A stretch of 64,000 nucleotides of DNA from Clusia tigrina (lineage: Eukaryota > Arthropoda > Insecta > Diptera > Clusiidae): assembly GCA_920105625.2 (NCBI GenBank), contig OV050032.1:109166542-109230541 (forward strand), in the 5' to 3' direction. Position 1 is the first letter of the stretch, and each line of letters opens with the position of its first letter. The notes under the pieces were generated by a model. The model was not told the origin of the DNA and ran no database searches. It was given only the letters and a program-made list of their open reading frames with translations. A program made the translations under genes and the position numbers. Below are positions 39,313 to 52,376 of this stretch, piece after piece.

Positions 39313-41009
39313 CTTTTTACTGGAGCGTCATAAAACCTTGAAATTTTGTAACAATAAAGTACTCGAGCCTCTTGTCAATTTAAGCCATCGCTCAAAGCTA
39401 TGCTACCCTTGAGTCCCAAATCAAACACTGATAAAACTTCAAACGCCCCTAACTTCTTTACGGAACGTCCTACACCTATCAAAGTTTGCAACATACAAAT
39501 GCTTGTATCTTTTTACTATAGCGTCATAAAACCTTGAAATTTTGTAACAATAAAGTACTCGAGCCTCTTGTCAATTTAAGCTATCGGTCAAAGCGATGCT
39601 ACCCTTGAGTCCCAAAGCAAACACCGATAAATCTTCAAACGCCCCTAACTTCTTTACGGTACGTCCTACACCTATCAAAGTTTGCAACATACAAATGCTT
39701 GTAACTTTTTACTGGAGCGTCATAAAACCTTAAAATTTTGAAACAATAAAGTACTCGCGCCTCTTGTCAATTTAAGCTGTCGGTCAAAGCGATGCTACCC
39801 TAGAGTCCCAAATCAAACACTGATAAAACATCAAATGGCCCTAACTTCGATACGGTACGTCCCACACCTATCAAAGTTTGCAACATACAAATGCTTGTAA
39901 CTTTTACTGGAGCGTCATAAAACCTTGAAATTTTGCAACAATAAAGTACTCGAGCCTCTTGTCAATTTAAGCTATCGGTCAAAGCGATGCTACCCTTGAG
40001 TCCCAAATCAAACACTGAAAAAACATCAAATGGCCCTAACTTCTATACGGTACGTCCTACACCTATCAAAGTTTGCAACATACAAATGCTTGTAACTTTT
40101 TACTGGAGCGTCATAAAACCTTGAAATTTTGTAACAATAAAGTACTCGAGCCTCTTGTCAATTTAAGCTATCGCTCAAAGCTATGCTACCCTTGAGTCCC
40201 AAATCAAACACTGATAAAGCTTCAAACGCCCCTAACTTCTATACGGTACGTCCTACACCTATCAAAGTTTGCAACATACAAATGCTTGTAACTTTTTACT
40301 GGAGCGTCATAAAACCTTGAAATTTTGAACCAAGGAAGTACCCGAGCCTCTTGTCAATTTAAGCCATCGCTCAAAGCTATGCTACCCTAGAGTCCCAAAT
40401 CAAACACTGATAAAACTTCAAATGGCTCTAACTTCTATACGGTACGTCCTACACCTATCAAAGTTTGCAACATACAAATGCTTGTAACTTTTTACTGGAG
40501 CGTCATACAACCTTGAAATTTTGTAACAATAAAGTACTCGAGGCTCTTGTCAATTTAAGCTATCGCTCAAAGCTATGCTACCCTAGAGTCCCAAATCAAA
40601 CACTGATAAAGCTTCAAACGCCCCTAACTTCTTTACGGTACGTCCCACACCTATCAAAGTTTGCAACATACAAAAGCTTGTAACTTTTTACTGGAGCGTC
40701 ATAAAACCTTGAAATTTTGTAACAATAAAATACTCGAGCCTCTTGTCAATTTAAGCCATAGCTCAAAGCTATGCTACCCTAGAGTCCCAAATCAAACACT
40801 GATAAAACTTCAAACGCCCCTAACTTCTTTACGGAACGTCCTACACCTATCAAAGTTTGCAACATACAAATGCTTGTATCCTTTTACTGGAGCGTCATAA
40901 AACCTTGAAATTTTGTAACAATAAAGTACTCGAACCTCTTGTCAATTTAAGCCATCGCTCAAAGCTATGCTACCCTTGAGTCCCAAAGCAAACACCGATA
41001 AATCTTCAA

Positions 41010-44000
41010 ACGCCCCTAACTTCTTTACGGTACGTCCTACACCTATCAAAGTTTGCAACATACAAATGCTTGTAACTTTTTACTGGAGCGTCATAAAACC
41101 TTGAAATTTTGAACCAAGCAAGTACCCGAGCCTCTTGTCAATTTAAGCCATCGCTCAAAGCTATGCTACCCTAGAGTCCCAAATCAAACACTGATAAAAC
41201 TTCAAATGGCTCTATCTCCTATACGGTACGTCCTACACCTATCAAAGTTTGCAACATACAAATGCTTGTAACTTTTTACTGGAGCATCATAAAACCTTGA
41301 AATTTTGTAACAATAAAGTACTCGAGCCTCTTGTCAATTTAAGCCATCGCTCAAAGCTATGCTACCCTTGAGTCCCAAATCAAACACTGATAAAACTTCA
41401 AACGCCCCTAACTTCTTTACGGTACGTCCTACACCTATCAAAGTTTGCAACATACAAATACTTGTAACTTGAAATTTTGTAACAATAAAGTACTCGAGCC
41501 TCTTGTCAATTTAAGCCATCGCTCAAAGCTATGCTACCCTAGAGTCCCTAATCAAACACTGATAAAACTTCAAACGCCCCTAACTTCTTTACGGTATGTG
41601 CTACACCTATCAAAGTTTGCAACATACAAATGCTTGTAACTTTTAACTGGAGCGTCATAAAACCTTGAAATTTTGAACCAAGCAAGTACCCGAGCCTCTT
41701 GTCAATTTAAGCCATCGCTCAAAGCTATGCTACCCTAGAGTCCCAAATCAAACACTGATAAAACTTCAAATGGCTCTAACTTCTATACGGTACGTCCTAC
41801 ACCTATCAAAGTTTGCAACATACAAATGCTTGTAACTTTTTACTGGAGCGTCATAAAACCTTGAAATTTTGTAACAATAAAGTACTCGAGCCTCTTGTCA
41901 ATTTAAGCCATCGCTCAAAGCTATGCTACCATAGAGTCCCTAATCAAACACTGATAAAACTTCAAACGCCCCTAACTTCTTTACGGTACGTCCTATACCT
42001 ATCAAAGTTTTCAACATACAAATGCTTGTAACTTTTTACTGGAGCGTCATAAAACCTTGTAATTTTGTAACAATAAAGTACCCGAGCCTCTTGTCAATTT
42101 AAGCCATCGCTGAAAGCTATGCTACCCTAGAGTCCCAAATCAAACACTGATAAAACTTCAAATGGCTCTAACTTCTATACGGTACGTCCTACACCTATCA
42201 AAGTTTGCAACATACAAATGCTTGTAACTTTTTACTGGAGCGTCATAAGACCTTGAAATTTTGTAACAATAAAGTACTCGAGCCTCTTGTCAATTTAAGC
42301 CATCGCTCAAAGCTATGCTACCCTTGAGTCCCAAATCAAACACTGATAAAACTTCAAACGCCCCTAACTTCTTTACGGCACGTCCTACACCTATCAAAGT
42401 TTGCAACATACAAATACTTGTAACTTTTTACTGGAGCGTCATAAAACCTTGAAATTTTGTAACAATAAAGTACTCGAACCTCTTGTCAATTTAAGCCATC
42501 GCTCAAAGCTATGCTGCCCTAGCGTCCCTAATCAAACACTGATAAAACTTCAAACGTCCCTAACTTCTTTACGGTACGTCCTACACCTATCAAAGTTTGC
42601 AACATACAAATGCTTGTAACTTTTTACTGGAGTGTCATACAACCTTGAAATTTTGTAACAATAAAGTACTCGAGGCTCTTGTCAATTTAAGCTATCGCTC
42701 AAAGCTATGCTACCCTAGAGTCCCAAATCAAACACTGATAAAGCTTCAAACGCCCCTAACTTCTTTACGGTACGTCCTACACCTATCAAAGTTTGCAACA
42801 TACAAATGCTTGTAACTTTTTACTGGAGCGTCATAGAACCTTGAAATTTTGTAACAATGAAGTACCCGAGCCTCTTGTCAATTTAAGCCATCGCTCAAAG
42901 CTATGCTACCCTAGAGTCCCAAATCAAACACTGATAAAACTTCAAACACCCCTAACTTTTATACGGTACGTCCTACACCTATCAAAGTTGGCAACATTCA
43001 AATGCTTGTATCTTTTTACTGGAGCGTCATAAAACCTTGAAATTTAGTAACAATAAAGTACTCCAGCATCTTGTCAATTTAAGCTATCGCTCAAAGCTAT
43101 GCTACCCTTGAGTCCCAAATCAAACACTGATAAAACTTCAAACGCCCCTAACTTCTTTACGGTACGTCCTACACCCATCAAATTTGGCAACATTCAAATG
43201 CTTGTAACTTTTTACTGGAGCGTCATAAAACCTTGAAATTTTGTAACAATGAAGTACCCGAGCCTCTTGTCAATTTAAGTTATCGCTCAAAGCTATGCTA
43301 CCCTTGAGTCCCAAATCAAACACTAATAAAACTTCAAATGGCCCTAACTTCTATACGGTACGTCCTACACCTATCAAAGTTTGCAACATACAAATGCTTG
43401 TAACTTTTTACTGGAGCGTCATAAAACCTTGAAATTTTGTAACAATAAAGTACTCGAGCCTCTTGTCAATTTAAGCCATCGCTCAAAGCTATGCTACCCT
43501 TGAGTCCCAAATAAAACACTGATAAAACTTCAAACGCCCCTAACTTCTTTACGGTATGTTCTACACCTATCAAAGTTTGCAACATACAAATGCTTGTAAC
43601 TTTTTACTGGAGCGTCATAAAACCTTGAAATTTTGTAACAATAAAGTAATCGAGCCTCTTGTCAATTTAAGCTATCGGTCAAAGCGATGCTACCCTTGAG
43701 TCCCAAAGCAAACACCGATAAATCTTCAAACGCCCCTAACTTCTTTACGGTACGTCCTACACCTATCAAAGTTTGCAACATAGAAATGCTTGTAACTTTT
43801 TACTGGAGCGTCATAAAACCTTGAAATTTGGAAACAATAAAGTACTCGAGCCTCTTGTCAATTTAAGCTGTCGGTCAAAGCGATGCTACCCTTGAGTCCC
43901 AAATCAAACACTGATAAAACATCAAATGGCCCTAACTTCGATACGGTACGTCCTACACCTATCAAAGTTTGCAACATACAAATGCTTGTAACTTTTTACT

Positions 44001-45493
44001 GGAGCGTCATAAAACCTTGAAATTTTGTAACAATAAAGTACTCGAGCCTCTTGTCAATTTAAGCTATCGGTCAAAGCGATGCTACCCTTGAGTCCCAAAT
44101 CAAACACTGAAAAAACATCAAATGGCCCTAACTTCTATACGGTACGTCCTACACCTATCAAAGTTTGCAACATACAAATGCTTGTAACTTTTTACTGGAG
44201 CGTCATACAACCTTGAAATTTTCTAACAATAAAGTACTGGAGGCTCTTGTCAATTTAAGCTATCGCTCAAAGCTATGCTACCCTAGAGTCCCAAATCAAA
44301 CACTGATAAAGCTTCAAACGCCCCTAACTTCTTTACGGTACGTCCTACACCTATCAAAGTTTGCAACATACAAATGCTTGTAACTTTTTACTGGAGCGTC
44401 ATAGAACCTTGAAATTTTGTAACAATGAAGTACCCGAGCCTCTTGTCAATTTAAGCCATCGCTCAAAGCTATGCTACCCTAGAGTCCCAAATCAAACACT
44501 GATAAAACTTCAAATGGCTCTAACTTCTATACGGAACGTTCTACACCTATCAAAGTTTGCAACATCGAAATGCTTGTAACTTTTTACTGGCGCGTCATAA
44601 AACCTTGAAATTTTGTAACAATAAAGTACTCGAGCCTCTTGTCAATTTAAGCTATCGCTCAAAGCTATGCTACCCTTGAGTCTCAAATGAAACACTGATA
44701 AAACTTCAAACACCCCTAACTTTAATACGGTACGTCCTACACCTATCAAAGTTGGCAACATTCAAATGCTTGTATCTTTTTACTGGAGCGTCATAAAACC
44801 TTGAAATTTAGTAACAATAAAGTACTCGAGCATCTTGTCAATTTAAGCTATCGCTCAAAGCTATGCTACCCTTGAGTCCCAAATCAAACACTGATAAAAC
44901 TTCAAACGCCCCTAACTTCTTTACGGTACGTCCTACACCCATCAAAGTTGGCAACATTCAAATGCTTGTAACTTTTTACTGGAGCGTCATAAAACCTTGA
45001 AATTTTGTAACAATGAAGTACCCGAGCCTCTTGTCAATTTAAGTTAACGCTCAAAGCTATGCTACCCTTGAGTCCCAAATCAAACACTAATAAAACTTCA
45101 AATGGCCCTAACTTCTATACGGTACGTCCTACACCTATCAAAGTTTGCAACATACAAATGCTTGTAACTTTTTACTGGAGCGTCATAAAACCTTGAAATT
45201 TTGTAACAATAAAGTACTCGAGCCTCTTGTCAATTTAAGCCATCGCTCAAAGCTATGCTACCCTTGAGTCCCAAATAAAACACTGATAAAACTTCAAACG
45301 CCCCTAACTTCTTTACGGTATGTCCTACACCTATCAAAGTTTGCAACATACAAATGCTTGTAACTTTTTACTGGAGCGTCATAAAACCTTGAAATTTTTT
45401 AACAATAAAGTACTCGAGCCTCTTGTCAATTTAAGCTATCGCTCAAAGCTATGCTACCCTTGAGCCCCAAATCAAACACTGATAAAACTTCAA
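41010..45493 (+). repeat. 4,484 bp higher-order repeat, copy 1
   Basis: This is 23 monomers (4,508) minus a 24 bp deletion in one monomer, whose junction reads cttgtaacttgaaatttt at 41470. It matches the next 4,484 bp closely over all positions sampled, including the readings ctaccatagag, gttttcaacatac, ccttgtaattttg, gctgaaagctatg, actccagcatc and agcaaacaccgataaatc. The start is approximate: upstream of about 41010 the alignment fails at cgataaatcttc against tgataaaacttc. Confidence 0.8.
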
Positions 45494-48400
45494 AGGCCCC
45501 TAACTTCTATACGGTACGTCCTACACCTATCAAAGTTTGCAACATACAAATGCTTGTAACTTTTTACAGGAGCGTCATAAAACCTTGAAATTTTGAACCA
45601 AGGAAGTACCCGAGCCTCTTGTCAATTTAAGCCATCGCTCAAAGCTATGCTACCCTAGAGTCCCAAATCAAACACTGATAAAACTTCAAATGGCTCTAAC
45701 TTCTATACGGTACGTCCTGCACCTATCAAAGTTTGCAACATACAAATGCTTGTAACTTTTTACTGGAACGTCATAAAACCTTGAAATTTTGTAACAATAA
45801 AGTACTCGAGCCTCTTGTCAATTTAAGCCATCGCTCAAAGCTATGCTACCCTTGAGTCCCAAATCAAACACTGATAAAACTTCAAACGCCCCTAACTTCT
45901 TTACGGTACGTCCTACACCTATCAAAGTTTGCAACATACAAATACTTGTAACTTGAAATTTTGTAACAATAAAGTACTCGAGCCTCTTGTCAATTTAAGC
46001 CATCGCTCAAAGCTATGCTACCCTAGAGTCCCTAATCAAACACTGATAAAACTTCAAACGCCCCTAACTTCTTTACGGTATGTGCTACACCTATCAAAGT
46101 TTGCAACATACAAATGCTTGTAACTTTTGACTGGAGCGTCATAAAACCTTGAAATTTTGAACCAAGCAAGTACCCGAGCCTCTTGTCAATTTAAGCCATC
46201 GCTCAAAGCTATGCTACCCTAGAGTCCCAAATCAAACACTGATAAAACTTCAAATGGCTCTAACTTCTATACGGTACGTCCAACACCTATCAAAGTTTGC
46301 AACATACAAATGCTTGTAACTTTTTACTGGAGCGTCATAAAACCTTGAAATTTTGTAACAATAAAGTACTCGAGCCTCTTGTCAATTTAAGCCATCGCTC
46401 AAAGCTATGCTACCATAGAGTCCCTAATCAAACACTGATAAAACTTCAAACGCCCCTAACTTCTTTACGGTACGTCCTATACCTATCAAAGTTTTCAACA
46501 TACAAATGCTTGTAACTTTTTACTGGAGCGTCATAAAACCTTGTAATTTTGTAACAATAAAGTACCCGAGCCTCTTGTCAATTTAAGCCATCGCTGAAAG
46601 CTATGCTACCCTAGAGTCCCAAATCAAACACTGATAAAACTTCAAACGGCTCTAACTTCTATACGGTACGTCCTACACCTATCAAAGTTTGCAACATACA
46701 AATGCTTGTAACTTTTTACTGGAGCGTCATAAGACCTTGAAATTTTGTAACAATAAAGTACTCGAGCCTCTTGTCAATTTAAGCCATCGCTCAAAGCTAT
46801 GCTACCCTTGAGTCCCAAATCAAACACTGATAAAACTTCAAACGCCCCTAACTTCTTTACGGCACGTCCTACACCTATCAAAGTTTGCAACATACAAATA
46901 CTTGTAACTTTTTACTGGAGCGTCATAAAACCTTGAAATTTTGTAACAATAAAGTACTCGAACCTCTTGTCAATTTAAGCCATCGCTCAAAGGTATGCTG
47001 CCCTAGCGTCCCTAATCAAACACTGATAAAACTTCAAACGTCCCTAACTTCTTTACGGTACGTCCTACACCTATCAAAGTTTGCAACATACAAATGCTTG
47101 TAACTTTTTACTGGAGTGTCATACAACCTTGAAATTTTCTAACAATAAAGTACTCGAGGCTCTTGTCAATTTAAGCTATCGCTCAAAGCTATGCTACCCT
47201 AGAGTCCCAAATCAAACACTGATAAAGCTTCAAACGCCCCTAACTTCTTTACGGTACGTCCTACACCTATCAAAGTTTGCAACATACAAATGCTTGTAAC
47301 TTTTTACTGGAGCGTCATAGAACCTTGAAATTTTGTAACAATGAAGTACCCGAGCCTCTTGTCAATTTAAGCCATCGCTCAAAGCTATGCTACCCTAGAG
47401 TCCCAAATCAAACACTGATAAAACTTCAAACACCCCTAACTTTTATACGGTACGTCCTACACCTATCAAAGTTGGCAACATTCAAATGCTTGTATCTTTT
47501 TACTGGAGCGTCATAAAACCTTGAAATTTAGTAACAATAAAGTACTCCAGCATCTTGTCAATTTAAGCTATCGCTCAAAGCTATGCTACCCTTGAGTCCC
47601 AAATCAAACACTGATAAAACTTCAAACGCCCCTAACTTCTTTACGGTACGTCCTACACCCATCAAATTTGGCAACATTCAAATGCTTGTAACTTTTTACT
47701 GGAGCGTCATAAAACCTTGAAATTTTGTAACAATGAAGTACCCGAGCCTCTTGTCAATTTAAGTTATCGCTCAAAGCTATGCTACCCTTGAGTCCCAAAT
47801 CAAACACTAATAAAACTTCAAATGGCCCTAACTTCTATACGGTACGTCCTACACCTATCAAAGTTTGCAACATACAAATGCTTGTAACTTTTTACTGGAG
47901 CGTCATAAAACCTTGAAATTTTGTAACAATAAAGTACTCGAGCCTCTTGTCAATTTAAGCCATCGCTCAAAGCTATGCTACCCTTGAGTCCCAAATAAAA
48001 CTCTGATAAAACTTCAAACGCCCCTAACTTCTTTACGGTATGTCCTACACCTATCAAAGTTTGCAACATACAAATGCTTGTAACTTTTTACTGGAGCGTC
48101 ATAAAACCTTGAAATTTTGTAACAATAAAGTAATCGAGCCTCTTGTCAATTTAAGCTATCGGTCAAAGCGATGCTACCCTTGAGTCCCAAAGCAAACACC
48201 GATAAATCTTCAAACGCCCCTAACTTTTTTACGGTACGTCCTACACCTGTCAAAGTTTGCAACATAGAAATGCTTGTAACTTTTTACTGGAGCGTCATAA
48301 AACCTTGAAATTTGGAAACAATAAAGTACTCGAGCCTCTTGTCAATTTAAGCTGTCGGTCAAAGCGATGCTACCCTTGAGTCCCAAATCAAACACTGATA

Positions 48401-49977
48401 AAACATCAAATGGCCCTAACTTCGATACGGTACGTCCTACACCTATCAAAGTTTGCAACATACAAATGCTTGTAACTTTTTACTGGAGCGTCATAAAACC
48501 TTGAAATTTTGTAACAATAAAGTACTCGAGCCTCTTGTCAATTTAAGCTATCGGTCAAAGCGATGCTACCCTTGAGTCCCAAAGCAAACACTGAAAAAAC
48601 ATCAAATGGCCCTAACTTCTATACGGTACGTCCTACACCTATCAAAGTTTGCAACATACAAATGCTTGTAACTTTTTACTGGAGCGTCATACAACCTTGA
48701 AATTTTGTAACAATAAAGTACTGGAGGCTCTTGTCAATTTAAGCTATCGCTCAAAGCTATGCTACCCTAGAGTCCCAAATCAAACACTGATACAGCTTCA
48801 AACGCCCCTAACTTATTTACGGTACGTCCTACACCTATCAAAGTTTGCAACATACAAATGCTTGTAACTTTTTACTGGAGCGTCATAGAACCTTGAAATT
48901 TTGTAACAATGAAGTACCCGAGCCTCTTGTCAATTTAAGCCATCGCTCAAAGCTATGCTACCCTAGAGTCCCAAATCAAACACTGATAAAACTTCAAATG
49001 GCTCTAACTTCTATACGGAACGTTCTACACCTATCAAAGTTTGCAACATCGAAATGCTTGTAACTTTTTACTGGCGCGTCATAAAACCTTGAAATTTTGT
49101 AACAATAAAGTACTCGAGCCTCTTGTCAATTTAAGCTATCGCTCAAAGCTATGCTACCCTGGAGTCTCAAATGAAACACTGATAAAACTTCAAACACCCC
49201 TAACTTTAATACGGTACGTCCTACACCTATCAAAGTTGGCAACATTCAAATGCTTGTATCTTTTTACTGGAGCGTCATAAAACCTTGAAATTTAGTAACA
49301 ATAAAGTACTCGAGCATCTTGTCAATTTAAGCTATCGCTCAAAGCTATGCTACCCTTGAGTCCCAAATCAAACACTGATAAAACTTCAAACGCCCCTAAC
49401 TTCTTTACGGTACGTTCTACACCCATCAAAGTTGGCAACATTCAAATGCTTGTAACTTTTTACTGGAGCGTCATAAAACCTTGAAATTTTGTAACAATGA
49501 AGTACCCGAGCCTCTTGTCAATTTAAGTTAACGCTCAAAGCTATGCTACCCTTGAGTCCCAAATCAAACACTAATAAAACTTCAAATGGCCCTAACTTCT
49601 ATACGGTACGTCCTACACCTATCAAAGTTTGCAACATACAAATGCTTGTAACTTTTTACTGGAGCGTCATAAAACCTTGAAATTTTGTAACAATAAAGTA
49701 CTCGAGCCTCTTGTCAATTTAAGCCATCGCTCAAAGCTATGCTACCCTTGAGTCCCAAATAAAACACTGATAAAACTTCAAACGCCCCTAACTTCTTTAC
49801 GGTATGTCCTACACCTATCAAAGTTTGCAACATACAAATGCTTGTAACTTTTTACTGGAGCGTCATAAAACCTTGAAATTTTTTAACAATAAAGTACTCG
49901 AGCCTCTTGTCAATTTAAGCTATCGCTCAAAGCTATGCTACCCTTGAGCCCCAAATCAAACACTGATAAAACTTCAA
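45494..49977 (+). repeat. 4,484 bp higher-order repeat, copy 2
   Basis: It carries the same 24 bp deletion (45954) and the same chain of rare markers as copy 1. Private differences include tttttacagg near 45567, gagcctcttg markers unchanged but gtccaacacc near 46280, and aaggtatgctg near 46992. The following 0.4 kb (49978-50390) begins a third copy, sharing gaaattttttaac upstream and gtcctgcacc, but then departs at ggcacgtcc and lacks the 24 bp deletion. Confidence 0.8.
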
Positions 49978-50269
49978 AGGCCCCTAACTTCTATACGGTA
50001 CGTCCTACACCTATCAAAGTTTGCAACATACAAATGCTTGTAACTTTTTACTGGAGCGTCATAAAACCTTGAAATTTTGAACCAAGGAAGTACCCGAGCC
50101 TCTTGTCAATTTAAGCCATCGCTCAAAGCTATGCTACCCTAGAGTCCCAAATCAAACACTGATAAAACTTCAAATGGCTCTAACTTCTATACGGTACGTC
50201 CTGCACCTATCAAAGTTTGCAACATACAAATGCTTGTAACTTTTTACTGGAACGTCATAAAACCTTGAA

Positions 50270-52376
50270 ATTTTGTAACAATAAAGTACTCGAGCCTCTT
50301 GTCAATTTAAGCCATCGCTCAAAGCTATGCTACCCTTGAGTCCCAAATCAAACACTGATAAAACTTCAAACGCCCCTAACTTCTTTACGGCACGTCCTAC
50401 ACCTATCAAAGTTTGCAACATACAAATACTTGTAACTTTTTACTGGAGCGTCATAAAACCTTGAAATTTTGTAACAATAAAGTACTCGAGCCTCTTGTCA
50501 ATTTAAGCCATCGCTCAAAGCTATGCTACCCTAGCGTCCCTAATCAAACACTGATAAAACTTCAAACGTCCCTAACTTCTTTACGGTACGTCCTACACCT
50601 ATCAAAGTTTGCAACATACAAATGCTTGTAACTTTTTACTGGAGCGTCATAAAACCTTGAAATTTTGTAACAATGAAGTACCCGAGCCTCTTGTCAATTT
50701 AAGTTATCGCTCAAAGCTATGCCACCCTTGAGTCCCAAATCAAACACTAATAAAACTTCAAATGGCCCTAACTTCTATACGGTACGTCCTACACCTATCA
50801 AAGTTTGCAACATACAAATGCTTGTAACTTTTTACTGGAGCGTCATAAAACCTTGAAATTTTGTAACAATGAAGTACCCGAGCCTCTTGTCAATTTAAGC
50901 CATCGCTCAAAGCTATGCTACCCTAGAGTCCCAAATCAAACACTGATAAAACTTCAAATGGCTCTAACTTCTATACGGTACGTCCTACACCTATGAAAGT
51001 TTGCAACATACAAATGCTTGTAACTTTTTACTGGAGCGTCATACAACCTTGAAATTTTGTAACAATAAAGTACTCGAGCCTCTTGTCAATTTAAGCCATC
51101 GCTCAAAGCTATGCTACCCTAGAGTCCCAAATCAAACACTGATAAAATTTCAAATGGCTCTAACTTCTATACGGTACGTCCTGCACCTATCAAAGTTTGC
51201 AACATACAAATGCTTGTACCTTTTTACTGGAGCGTCATAAAACCTTGAAATTTTGAACCAAGCAAGTACCCGAGCCTCTTGTCAATTTAAGCCATCGCTC
51301 AAAGCTATGCTACCCTAGAGTCCCAAATCAAACACTGATAAAACTTCAAATGGCTCTAACTTCTATACGGTACGTCCTACACCTATCAAAGTTTGCAACA
51401 TACAAATGCTTGTAACTTTTTACTGGAGCGTCATACAACCTTGAAATTTTGTAACAATAAAGTACTCGAGGCTCTTGTCAATTTAAGCTATCGCTCAAAG
51501 CTATGCTACCCTAGAGTCCCAAATCAAACACTGATAAAGCTTCAAACGCCCCTAACTTCTTTACGGTACGTCCTACACCTATCAAAGTTTGCAACATACA
51601 AATGCTTGTAACTTTTTACTGGAGCGTCATAGAACCTTGAAATTTTGTAACAATGAAGTACCCGAGCCTCTTGTCAATTTAAGCCATCGCTCAAAGCTAT
51701 GCTACCCTAGAGTCCCAAATCAAACACTGATAAAACTTCAAATGGCTCTAACTTCTATACGGAACGTTCTACACCTATCAAAGTTTGCAACATCGAAATG
51801 CTTGTAACTTTTTACTGGCGCGTCATAAAACCTTGAAATTTTGTAACAATAAAGTACTCGAGCCTCTTGTCAATTTAAGCTATCGCTCAAAGCTATGCTA
51901 CCCTTGAGTCTCAAATGAAACACTGATAAAACTTCAAACACCCCTAACTTTTATACGGTACGTCCTACACCTATCAAAGTTGGCAACATTCAAATGCTTG
52001 TATCTTTTTACTGGAGCGTCATAAAACCTTGAAATTTAGTAACAATAAAGTACTCGAGCATCTTGTCAATTTAAGCTATCGCTCAAAGCTATGCTACCCT
52101 TGAGTCCCAAATCAAACACTGATAAAACTTCAAACGCCCCTAACTTCTTTACGGTACGTCCTACACCCATCAAAGTTGGCAACATTCAAATGCTTTTAAC
52201 TTTTTACTGGAGCGTCATAAAACCTTGAAATTTTGTAACAATGAAGTACCCGAGCCTCTTGTCAATTTAAGTTATCGCTCAAAGCTATGCTACCCTTGAG
52301 TCCCAAATCAAACACTAATAAAACTTCAAATGGCCCTAACTTCTATACGGTACGTCCTACACCTATCAAAGTTAGC
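50270..52376 (+). repeat. Duplicated block, copy 1 (5,292 bp offset)
   Basis: This block matches 55562-57668 (27 monomers downstream). Shared rare readings include gccacgttc-type monomers (acggaacgttctacacc), aacatcgaaatgc, tactggcgcgtc, gagtctcaaatg, aatgcttttaac and gtacctttttac. At 52376 the register changes, because downstream sequence matches at 5,488 bp. Confidence 0.75.
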
